Source of the DNA: Cryptomeria japonica
Lineage: Eukaryota; Streptophyta; Pinopsida; Cupressales; Cupressaceae
Direction of reading: 5' to 3'
NCBI RefSeq assembly: GCF_030272615.1
Contig: NC_081408.1
Span: 611,077,673-611,141,672, forward strand
Length of the DNA stretch: 64,000 bases
Shown here piece by piece: positions 49,403-60,747 of this stretch. How positions within the stretch are numbered: position 1 is the stretch's first letter; each line of letters starts with the position of its first letter. Under the pieces are notes generated by a model. It saw only the letters and a program-made list of their open reading frames with translations. It did not search any database and was not told the origin of the DNA. The position numbers and the translations under genes are program-made.

Positions 49403-50434
49403 GTGCGTTGTTCTTTGGTTGTTGGTTGTTCTAATTTTCAAAACAACAGAAGTTTTCATGAAAATTGAAAGTTTTGTAAACTTTAGCGATCCATAGGTTT
49501 TTGGTTGATCTAATTTCCAATACAATAGAGGTCTTCATGAAAATTGAAAGTTTTGTAAACTTTAGCGATCCATAAACAATGGAAATATTGCACTTTCCTT
49601 TTATTATTAGGATTTTTCATAGGTTTGTCAATTTATGAAGGAGGTCTTTTACGCAATAAGAGTGATCAATAGGGGAAGTCTGACCCATATCAATAAAAAA
49701 TAATAAAGATCAAAACTAATTTTATAAAAAATGATCCAGAATTGCTAAGAAACCATACCGTATTCAAAAGGGTCTGTACATAATTTTCATGATTAGAGAA
49801 AGATCCTTTGTCATAATTGCAACTTTTAATAACCCCTGAATTTCTATTTTTGCTTAGCCCACTTCTTAAATACATTTATATTTGGCGTAGCTCTAAAGAA
49901 TATTTTAAAAAGTGAGTTTTCTAACTCGGAAGCTGATCTATCTACTGTTGAATCACAAATACAGAACAAAAACCCCTTACCAACCACAGACGGAGCCAGA
50001 AACAGTAGGGTGAGAAGTGGCCAGGTCTCTAATAGCATCAGCTCCTAAAAAATCTGCTGTCTTAGACACAAGGCTAGCCTCCCTGAGCAATTTGAAAACG
50101 TATGTTTGAAATTTTTTTAATGAAATGTATCCTTAATAACTATTGTAGGCTAATTTTAAAAAAAAAACTTATTAGTCGAATAATTGTGCAATTTTCAAGA
50201 AAATAAAATAGTAACCAGATTATCATCAATTGAAGGAACACAGAGCTTGTATTTAAGAAAAAAATAGCTATAAACAGTGGCCATACTTTTTAAGATGGGA
50301 AGCTTTAAATAGTTGTAGCAATTTATTTGTTGGGGATAAGACGGAAAAAATAGAAGTGAATACATAAAAGTATATGGACTGTTTTCCTATTAACTTGTAA
50401 GGGCTTGTAAGGCTCGAATGGTATGAAGAATGGT
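49403..50434. other. Intron 1 fragment, copy A
   Basis: Collinear with 57164-58195 and without other features. Ends at the duplication junction. Confidence 0.7.
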
Positions 50435-51340
50435 AAAGTACGAAGACAACGTTCTTCTTTTTGATGGCCTCTCTTGGCCTTCCTCACATTCAGGTTTCCT
50501 ATCCCTCTTCCTGTTCGACATCTCCAACGAAATAAATGCTGCCAAAAAAATATCAATTTGTTGAAGAAGCAATAATACACTATAATGTATAATATACCAC
50601 TTCAAAAATATGATCGCTCACCTTTAGGCTTTAGGTCACTAGTAGTCGCCAATGCAGTCAACAACAATGATTTTTCTTGGTCTAAAACTTCGCTATTGAT
50701 CGGAATTCAGAGCCTATAACCCACCAGATTGTGTTTAGATAGATCTGATCTTTGCATGTATTTATACCAATCCTTATATGGCGAATTCCGCAGAAATTTT
50801 ATATGGTATACAAATATTTGGCAAATCCCGCATAACTATAACATGATTTATGTAATTTTCGAGGCGATTATAGGTCGTCCAAATACAACTTATGTAATTT
50901 TTGAGGCGATTATAGGTCGTCCAAATAATAGGCGAATACAATATAGTTGGTGAAAGCTGGGGTGAATGGAGACATGCGTCAGCAAGATGTTGGGTGAATT
51001 GGGTCCCCCTGGCTAACAAATCTTCACATGCCTATAGACGAATTGGGTCCCCCTAGCTAACAAATCTTCACATGCCTATAGGCGAATTAAGGTCATCTAT
51101 TAAGGCAACCTCGGAGAGTGTAGGCAAAACAATTAAATTTACCGTGTGTCCACCATATATTGTATTGGCGAAATCATCGCATAGAAACATTTAATTGCAT
51201 AAAACATATGGCGATCAGGTCGTGAATTTGACGGAAATTGATAATGTTCTGTCGACATGGCCAGCCCCAGTCAGTACAAAATATTTGTCATTTCCGACAT
51301 GGCCAACATGAAAAATTCGCCATTGGCGAATATTCGCCAC

Positions 51341-52012
51341 TAAAGTAATCTTTGGACACGGGTCCCCCTAATACTCGATTGGAAGATTAAACAGTCTAAT
51401 CCATATAGGTGCATCATATATCGCAAGTTTTAACAGATCAAAATTAGGAGTCCACGGCTGAATGTATAGCGGAAAACTATCAAAAAACCAGTTTTTCAAA
51501 TTTAGGGCCTGATCCCTTGCTTCTTTTTTTGCGAAGATTGCAACAAAAAAACCTTTGGCAGGAATTTCACCACTACATGACTACCCCAATTTTCCTCCAC
51601 CCAAGGAGTGATACATCGCTTGGGTTTCTTCGGACCAATAATTCTGGCAATAATAGCAAAATCTTCCCAAATACATTTTTCATCCACCACTTCATCCGTT
51701 AAATCAATTGATACCGGTCTTGATATGTTGTTCTCTTCAGTGGTTTTTGATTGTGGCTCAACCGCCTCATCAATTGGAATTTTTTCATTGCTTCAGATTT
51801 TTTGTCGGATCGTAATCATCCCAGTCGACATCCATAATACGCCAATTTGCCAGCCTTTCTGATGGTTGCTCCTTCCTTTGACCACCAGTAAGTCTATCGT
51901 CCTTACACTGAAGTTGTTCCTGCGCCTTCTGTTGGGGTTCGCCTTCTAGCGAGTGTCCATCATGTAATGTCCTCTGCTCTTCGCACTATGCCTCCCGCGC
52001 CTCGCTCGCCAT
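51341..52012 (-). pseudogene. LINE ORF1, N-terminal half (copy B)
   Basis: Duplicate of 43652-44306 with the same breakpoint. The start ATG is at 52012 (MASEA). It keeps about 17 bp (GTTGGGGTTCGCCTTCT) lost from copy A, and reads LANWRIMDVDWDDYDPTKNL more completely than copy A. Confidence 0.75.
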
Positions 52013-52029
52013 AATGCTTATAAAAATTT

Positions 52030-52685
52030 TAGAAAAATAAATTATTTATTAAACAAGTGGTGTTATTTAATAATGAAAGATTGATGAGAATGAAAAGTTC
52101 AATTTTTCAAAAAAAATTACAAATTATTATACGTAGAAGAAATTTATTACTGCATCCGCTGAGGACTCCGTCTATGATGTTACCTCTGCCCTAGCCGCTC
52201 CGAGAGACTTCATAAGTAACCGGATCAATGGTCAGGTGCTTCAATGGAATCTGATGCTACTAGGTTCGGGTGATGCTGGGAGGTTCTGTTTGGGGGCTAG
52301 TGGGCCGACCAATACAAGGCTCCGCCTTCGTCAAAGGGCGTTTCGTACTCACTGCAACGGATTACGATAGCCAAATGGGGGCAGGCAAACATCCGTGTAT
52401 GAAATAGAACCCACTCTAAAACTGCATCAAGATGCCCCCACCGCCCTTCTATCTCTCTCGGTCCCAATCCATTCATCCAGCACACCACTTGTTTAACAAA
52501 TAATTCATTTATAAAAATTATATTATTTGTCCTACTCAATCATACATTTTATATGACATCAATAGTAATAAATTAATTTTTTTTTTTGCTAAAATTGAAC
52601 TTTTCTTTCTCATTGTCATTCTCATTAACTTTTCATTTTTAAATGACACCACTTGTTTAATAAATAATTTCTTTTTCTTTTTTCA
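52030..52685. mobile_element. Foldback-like element carrying a GC-richer ORF fragment (copy B)
   Basis: Duplicate of 44320-44900 with a more complete left arm: AATAAATTATTTATTAAACA onward, pairing with TGACACCACTTGTTTAATAA near 52644 over about 70 bp. The minus-strand ORF (52484-52225) has acquired a TAG by TGG to TAG near 52307 relative to copy A. Confidence 0.42.
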
Positions 52686-54020
52686 GAAAAGGCATCTTCT
52701 TTATAATAATCTTTTTTAAATGCTTCTTCTTTATTATATTTTTTCAACAAAAGAAATCTTCTTTATAATAATTTTTTTTTTAATATTGACAACGATATTT
52801 TTTCAGCAAAAGGCATCTTCTTTATAATAATCTTTTTTAGATGTTTCTTCTTTGTTATATTTTTTTCAACAAAAGGAATCTTCTTTATAATAATTGTTTT
52901 TTCAATGTTGAGAATAGACATTTCTTTATAATAATCTTTTTAGTTCTACCAAAAGCAAGATACTATTGCATTTATTGAAGAAAAAATCAATTAGTTTAAC
53001 CAATGATTGCAAAGAATTAAAATTTTTTGTCAAAAACTATGTAGTTTAAATGTAATGTTTATTTTATATGATTAAAAAAGTCATTTTATTGTATTCTTAT
53101 TGATTTGTGTGGATGAAAAATTCAATTTTCCAAAAAAAAATTACAAATTATTATACCAAGAAATTTATTACTATTGATGTCATTCTCATTAACCTTTCAT
53201 TTTTTAGTGACACCACTTGTTTAATAAATAATTCATTTATAAAAATTATATTATTTGTCCTACTCAATCATACATTTTATATGACATCAATAGTAATAAA
53301 TTAATTTTTTTTTGGAAAATTGAACTTTTCTTTCTCATTGTTATTCTCATTGACCTTTCATTTTTAAATGACACCACTTGTTTAATAAATAATTCATTTT
53401 TCTTTTTTCAGCAAAGGCATCTTCTTTATAATAATATTTTTTAAATGTTTCTTCTTTATTATATTTTTTCAACAAAAGGAATCTTCTTTATAATAATATT
53501 TTTTTCAATGTTGACAAAAGACATTTTTTTCAGCAAAAGGCGTCTTCTTTATAATAATCTTTTTTAAATGTTTCTTCTTTGTTATATTGTTTTCAACAAA
53601 AGGAATCTTCTTTATAATAATTATTTTTTCAATGTTGAGAAAAGACATTTCTTTATAATAATCTTTTTAGTTCTACCAAAAGAAAGATACTATTGCATTC
53701 ATTGAAGAAAAAATCAATTAGTTTAACCATTGATTGCAAACAATTAAAAATTTTCGTCAAAAACTATGTAGTTTAAATGTAATTTTTATTTTATATGATT
53801 AAAAAGATCATTTTATTGTATTCTTATTGATTTGTGTGGATGAAAAGTTCAATTTTCCAAAAAAAATTACAAATTATTATTCTAAGAAATTTATTACTAT
53901 TGATGACATTCTCACTAACCTTTCATTTTTAAATAACACCACTTGTTTAATAAATAATTTATTTATAAAACTTATATTATGTCCCATAAATTTTCATACA
54001 TTTTATATATTGCATTTTCA
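52490..54020. repeat. 727-bp AT-rich tandem repeat (copy B)
   Basis: Same structure as copy A; GTGTGGATGAAAA at 53107 and 53834. Confidence 0.9.
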
Positions 54021-56667
54021 CACGGCAAGATCGAAAGGATTTTTTATGATGTGGGTAGATGAGATAACGCAGCACAACAGAGCTGACATTGGGGGAAGCA
54101 TGAAGGAGATGAAGGAAAAAGTGATGAAAAAGCAAAAAAAAAAAGATTTTTGGAGATGTATACGTTATTTAATCAAAAGACACTGTCACCATTTCAAAAA
54201 TTAGGAAGATATTTTCAATTGAGAAATTGAAAAAGCAGATATTATCTTCATGCGAGAAGATAATTGGGAAAATTAAATAAATAAATATTTTATTTAATTT
54301 GAAGAGATAATTAGATAATTGAATAGTTAAAATGAATTATTCAACTATAGGTTAAAATTAATGAACCTTTAATTAATCATTTAAAACTGTTTAATTAAAG
54401 GGGATAAATCAAAATTAAGTAAATAATATAATATTATTTAATTAATATTAAAAGGGAAAGGGGTTTGATGAAATAATGAAAGATTAGGGCAGAAAAATTA
54501 GTAAAAGGGCTTAATTAATTAATAAACTAATTAAACCTAAAAGGGCAAGTTAGTCAAATTGATGTCCAAAGACCTTGATATGGTCAAATTAAATCAATTT
54601 CCAGGTCAAAACAAGCAAATTTGAAAAGAATGGGAGATTTTGGACATAAAATCCAAAAATTGGGAAAATTGGGTCAGGTTAAGGACAAATTGACATGTTA
54701 AAAGTGGAAGATGCAAGAAAAGAAGACTTTAAGTGTCTACACAAACAATTCAAATCCTTTCCCTCAAAAGGAAATCTTTCCAATTCAATTCAAGTTCAAT
54801 TTCTATTTCAATTAGGGTCAATTCTAAACTTGGGGCAAAGCCTTATTCACAACCCCATTTCTTTCCTCGTGTGTAGCTACAGATACCTGATGGAACTGGA
54901 AGACTTTGAACAACAACAAGAACCTAGTACAAACCCAATCCTAGAATTTGGACCTATTTTCCAAGGTCCTGGGCACTAGATTACCCCTGTCTCAGGCACT
55001 AGGGAGCCCTGGCCCTCAAAATTCTGCACCAGTTTTCAGTAGTGGATTCTAAGTAGACTCAGATTTTAGATTTTTTTATAGTAGCTCATATTTAGAAGAC
55101 CAAGACATTGGGGTGCCCTCATTCTACTGGATCAACATCATATTTTAGTAACAAGTGCGTAGTCAGATTCCTTATCCATTTTTGTACCTATTGTGTAGTT
55201 TTTGATTATTTATTAGCCATTTACATGTTCAACTTAAGTTTTTACTTTCTTCATACCTTAGCCATAGTTTGCTTCACTTCAACATATCTCCATAGTTCAT
55301 TCACTTTCCATAGTAGCGAAGGAATAGAATCCCTAGAAGTGTCATCAAGAGTTAGTCAAATATGATCACTCCTTGGACGATTGTGTATTCCAATGTTACT
55401 ATGAAAGTGGATCTTGTTCTTATGTCTTATTTGGTTTCATTTTCATATTATTACAAAAGTTATGATCTAAAAGTAGTTTTATAGGAAATTTGGATATTGA
55501 GCACCATCAAAGTCAACATAATAAAAGAGAAAGAAGAATAGTAAGGATTTACATCTTTTGGATAGCATTGGGTGTATAAGAGAAGATAAGAGGCCACATT
55601 CAATTGAGCTCTATAATTAAATTGAAAGGTCAATTTCACATGTTAATATCATTATCTACTCATACTCATGCAATACAATTAAACTAAAGAACTGGAGAAA
55701 GGGTAAAGAAGAAGAAAAAGAACAAATGATAGTCTAAGTAATGTAGTAATGCATTATGTGCTTGCTTGGCAATAATGATTAGAAAATGTAATTTATGTTG
55801 CAAGTTAACATAGACTTGTATTAGTCCATATATCAATTGTGTTTTTTTGTATATTTTATAAAATGTATGCACTATTAACAGCAAATTTCCTTTGCAAAAT
55901 CAAGTTAATCTCCATAAAGATGACTACGTCTCCCTTCTAGCAATAAAATTTTAAGAAGTGCAAGATTTAAGAATTTGAACATTTCAAAACTACCTATGCT
56001 TTGAGTGTGGTCTGCACATAGATTAACTATGCACCTCTCCCTCTATTATAGAAGAAGGTCCCCAATGCATCATATTTCAACCAACTTACAATTGTTATGT
56101 GTTCATACTATTAGACTCCTACAATGCAAAGGAGGTAACAAGTATGAAGAGTGGCATAACTATTGCAATCATATAGAATGGACTTGCTCAAAAAATGAGG
56201 GAAGACATGTGCTAGGTATTTCTAACTCCAAAGATCATCTTTTATGTTTGGCAATCATTGGAAGCATCCTAACAAATAATAGAATGTATATAAAATGCAA
56301 AATGTGCAATACAAAAATATACATAAAAATAAAAGATGTGAATGCATTGAGGAAATACTTTTTTAAACCATTACTAGTTTAACATGTGTATCTCAGATCT
56401 AGAGAATCAAATTTCCCTTAGTTAAGCTCCCCTCCTTGTTCACCAAGTAATTTTATGCATGTCCACATTTTTGTTATCCTTTTTATTTTTTTGAAAGCAT
56501 CCAATCTCTTATGATACTCTTAATAAAGTTATGCAGAAAGACAACACTCACATGTTTTTGTAAAAACAACGTGGTTCTACCTCGAGAGAAGTTTCCATCT
56601 TCCCATTAAAAAACCTCGTTTACTCAAGCCCAAGCCCATAGTCTTTTTGGCCAAGCTCGATAGCTCG
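54021..56667. other. Upstream region of the PGG gene, copy B
   Basis: Counterpart of 46261-48906. No supported gene. The presumed promoter and 5' leader of the intact PGG gene are here. Confidence 0.5.
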
Positions 56668-59600
56668 ATGGATCAAATTGGGTATGTCTGCAAGGGAATG
56701 AACAGAAAGTTCTTTGAAGCAGCCAAATCAGGGAACGAACAAGTGCTTAATGAGATCGGGGGCCTAGAGGGCGTTGCGAATGAGGTAACGCCAGGTGGAA
56801 ACACAGTGCTCCATATTGCCGCCTATCATGGCTCTCTCCAATTCGTTAGAAAGTTGCTTCAACTCTCAAATACCAATCCAGAGGAGGGGATGACATTTTT
56901 AAAAGCTAAAAATATGGAGGGAAACACAGCGTTGCACGAAGCAGTCTTGGGAGGAAGTGAGCAAGTTGTGAATGCTTTACTTAAATTCTGCCCAGATTTG
57001 GTGAATGAGATCAACCAAGCAGGGGAAACAGCTCTCTTTAAAGCTTGTGAGGGAGGTCATGCCAATATTGTTGAAGTCTTGTGTCCTATGACTTCTAGTG
57101 AGTACAACAAACGATTTGATGGCCAAACGCCTTTACATCATGCTGTCTCTAAATTAAGTACAGGTGCGTTGTTCTTTGGTTGTTGGTTGTTCTAATTTTC
57201 AAAACAACAGAAGTTTTCATGAAAATTGAAAGTTTTGTAAACTTTAGCGATCCATAGGTTTTTGGTTGATCTAATTTCCAATACAATAGAGGTTTTCATG
57301 AAAATTGAAAGTTTTGTAAACTTTAGCGATCCATAAACAATGGAAATATTGCACTTTCCTTTTATTATTAGGATTTTTCATAGGTTTGTCAATTTATGAA
57401 GGAGGTCTTTTACGCAATAAGAGTGATCAATAGGGGAAGTCTGACCCATATCAATAAAAAATAATAAAGATCAAAACTTATTTTATAAAAAATGATCCAG
57501 AATTGCTAAGAAACCATACCGTATTCAAAAGGGTCTGTACATAATTTTCATGATTAGAGAAAGATCCTTTGTCATAATTGCAACCTTTAATAACCCCTGA
57601 ATTTCTATTTTTGCTTAGCCCACTTCTTAAATACATTTATATTTGGCGTAGCTCTAAAGAATTTTTAAAAAAGTGACTTTTCTTACTCGGAAGCTGATCT
57701 ATCTACTGTTGAATCACAAATACAGAACAAAAACCCCTTACCAACCACAGACGGAGCCAGAAACAGTAGGGTGAGAAGTGGCCAGGTCTCTAATAGCATC
57801 AGCTCCTAAAAAATCTGCTGTCTTAGACACAAGGCTAGCCTCCCTGAGCAATTTGAAAACGTATGTTTGAAAGTTTTTTAATGAAATGTATCCTTAATAA
57901 CTATTGTAGGCTAATTTTAAAAAAATAAGCTTATTAGTCGAATAATTGTGCAATTTTCAAGAAAATAAAATATTAACGAGATTATGATCAATTGAAGGAA
58001 CAGAGAGCTTGTATTTAAGAAAAAAATAGCTATAAACAGTGGCCATACATTTTAAGATGGGAAGCTTTAAATAGTTGTAGCAATTTATTTGTTGGGGATA
58101 AGACGGAAAAAGTAGAAGTGAATACATAAAAGTCTATGGACTGTTTTCCTATTAACTTGTAAGGGCTTGTAAGGTTCGAATGGTATGAAGAATGGCATAA
58201 AATTTAAAATAGAAGAGAATATTAGAAATCTATTTGAATACATTTTATTTTTCATCGCTCTTCAATCACTACATATAATTAGTATTATAGCTTAAAAGTA
58301 TGATTAAGCTATACCGGTAATTTAGTTTGAGCTGCTTTATTTAGAAACTTTTATTAACATAGTCTTTAATCAAAAATCAGATCTATATTAAAATAGTTTG
58401 AATTACAACAATCATATCACCTTGATACGGATATAGATTTAGTTAAAAGGCAAATAAAAACTCTACTCTGAATTTTGATTCTACTTTTTTTGGTTGTGCA
58501 GATGTAATTAAGAAGCTTTTAGACAATAAACCTGAACTTGCCACAGAAGTAGACATTTTCAACCGAACTCCGTTGCACATGGCTGCCTTATATCAATTTC
58601 CAGTTACGATGTTTCCATGTTTTTTAAGGGAACGGAAGAAACTTCGCCTGATTGGAAAGATGCTTATTAAAAATGATAATGGACTTTCTTGTTACAAAGT
58701 GGACCAAAACAAGCAGTCTGCACTTCACGTTGCAGCCAAAGAGGGGAACGCAACTCTAGTGAAAGTGATATTGAATTACAGCAGCGACTGTCTGGAAATG
58801 GTAGACAAGGATGGTAGAAATGCCTTGCATCTGGCTGTGAACAATGCTGTTGAAATATTTGAGAGAGTTGGACAAGATCTGAGAAGGATAATATCCTCGG
58901 TAATGTCAGAAAGACTGATTAATTGCATTGATAACAATGGGCAAACGGCATTAGATATTGCACTAAAGAAAGGGAGTGAAGACCCACAACTTTATAGGGC
59001 TGTAAGTAACTTGATTATCAATGAATTCAAACTGTTAGCTTTTCTTTACGTTATTTTAAAACATTAATATAATTGATAGTTTAAATTATTTTTTTTCAAT
59101 TAGCAGAGCAGGAAATGATGCCATGAAACTGTAATTCAATATGATAACATTAGAAAAAAGCTGTATAAACTACGAACCTTATGCAATGAAGTCTGTAAAG
59201 TGCGCCCGCCTCTGCTGAGATCCGAAATGGCTCTACGGATATTGGATAAAGGATTGTTATCTTAAATATTTTTTCTATTAAATATGGAGTAGTCGAAAGA
59301 TAAAGTACAAAACAGTCATCAGCTCATTGTTTTGTCAGTTTAGACAGCTGTACTATCTGTAAGATTTGACCAAAAAGCAGCATACTAGTAACAAAGTATT
59401 AATTTATAACAGACCTATTACATCATATACAAAGGATCTACCACCAGCATATCGCATTGTACTAATTACATCTTAGAGCTGTATATATAGCTATCCTAGT
59501 AAGAAAAAAGTGCAGCCTGGAGTGCAGTCCACCATTGTCTTCAGTTATTTCTTCTTTCACTGCCTTCTATCCTCAGCTTCTAGCCTTTTAGATACAGACT

Positions 59601-60747
59601 CTGCAATTACCAAGCTAGTTTTCTTTCTCTTATTTTCTTAAAGAAACTTAATCTTCCTTTGTCCAAGGGGATCACATTCCCTTTCTTTTTATTTTTGGGG
59701 ACAAGAGGAGAACAAACCTTATGAACCTCCTGCCCATCTCTGGTAATCTTATTAATTAATGACCTATTTAAATAAAAGTTTTGAAAAGATACTAATTTAA
59801 TCTTATCTTGGACTGTTCAGGTCTTATGAGGACACATTTTTTTATTAATTTAAAACAATTAATAAACAATTTTTAAAATAATTACACTAGTACAGGTGCT
59901 TAAATTGCGATTACAAGTTGCAACTATAATTTCTTTTTTCAATTCAAAAGTATGTTAAATGAAGATGTTAGATAAGAGTTCTTTATTATTTATTCTCTAT
60001 ATTATTTAGATTGTAAAATGTTTATTACTGTTTAAAATTTAATTTTAAAATGAGCTGGTCTTATTGCAGATTATAATTTATTTATATGAACATGGTGCTA
60101 TTAAGAAAATATTCGATACGCCCTCAACAGCCATCCAATTACGTATCAACCCAAGTTGGAACCCAGATGCCATATCTGTAAGTGCAGTCCTAATTGCAAC
60201 AGTTGCTTTTGCAGCTGCTTTTACTCTACCAGGAGGCATTGACACACAAGAGCACAGCCCACCAGCACCTATATTGATTGACACAAACGTCTTCAAGCTA
60301 TTTGTGATATTTGACACAGTGGCCTTCTGTTATTCTATTGGTTCTGCGATCCTGCTTAATTTTGCATTTCTAGTTGGCCGAGAAGCGGATCACATCTTAA
60401 CTAATATGAGCTTGATTGCGTTATATATAGCACTGGTATCATTATCAATAACATTTGGCGCAGCAATACATCTGGTTGTGGCATCAAAGTGTTTGTGGTT
60501 GGCTGTGCTGGTGTGGGTTATGGTGTGCTTTCTTCCTTTAGGGATAAGAGCAATGTCGCTATTTGGAAAATCTTACTTGTTCACTCCACTTGAACAACAT
60601 ATCAAATTAGTGCTGTCTGGTTTCGGTCTTGTACTCGCTTTGTTTGCTCCCTTGGTTGCGATAGCCATTGCGGTTTTCTATGGAATATATCACCCTTTGC
60701 GTAGGGTTTGGAAGAAGCTCCATGGAATCAAATCTAAAGCTCACTAG
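56668..60747 (+). CDS. Ankyrin-repeat protein with PGG membrane domain (ACD6-like family)
   Basis: Exons are 56668-57163, 58502-59001 and 60070-60747. Borders are GT/AG, phases 1 and 0, 557 aa, stop TAG. I chose the ATG at 56668 (MDQIGYVCKGM) as the first in-frame methionine. About seven ankyrin repeats cover residues 40-325 (GNTVLHIAA, GNTALHEAV, GETALFKAC, GQTPLHHAV, RTPLHMAAL, QSALHVAAK, RNALHLAVN). Exon 3 holds the PGG domain: AAFTLPGG with PGG at 386-388 and about four membrane segments (roughly 370-385, 410-435, 447-495, 505-535), ending in a basic tail. The family sits in membranes; members such as ACD6 act in defence signalling and cell death control. The specific role here is inference. 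All exons are open and this is the only apparently functional gene in the window. Confidence 0.92.
59002..60069 (+). other. Intron 2 of the PGG gene
   Basis: Donor GTAAGT at 59002, acceptor TTATTGCAG ending at 60069. AT-rich; no other feature seen. Confidence 0.85.

Larger units (their letters stand above)
42790..50433. repeat. Tandem segmental duplication, copy A (7644 bp)
   Basis: AAAGTACGAAGACAACG at 42790 recurs at 50435. The two copies are collinear to the junction phrase GAAGAATGG (50425-50433 against 58187-58195). In the 496-bp ankyrin exon I count 8 differences, about 98.4% identity. Copy A holds the hAT right end, a LINE ORF1 piece, a foldback element, AT-rich repeats and the orphan PGG exon 1. 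Confidence 0.95.
50435..58195. repeat. Tandem segmental duplication, copy B (7761 bp)
   Basis: Same order as copy A. It is longer by about 117 bp because of a local direct duplication near 51000-51060 (GGGTCCCCCTGGCTAACAAA repeated), about 17 bp near 51930 and about 45 bp near 52025-52065. It continues directly into the remaining exons of the ankyrin-PGG gene. Confidence 0.95.
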
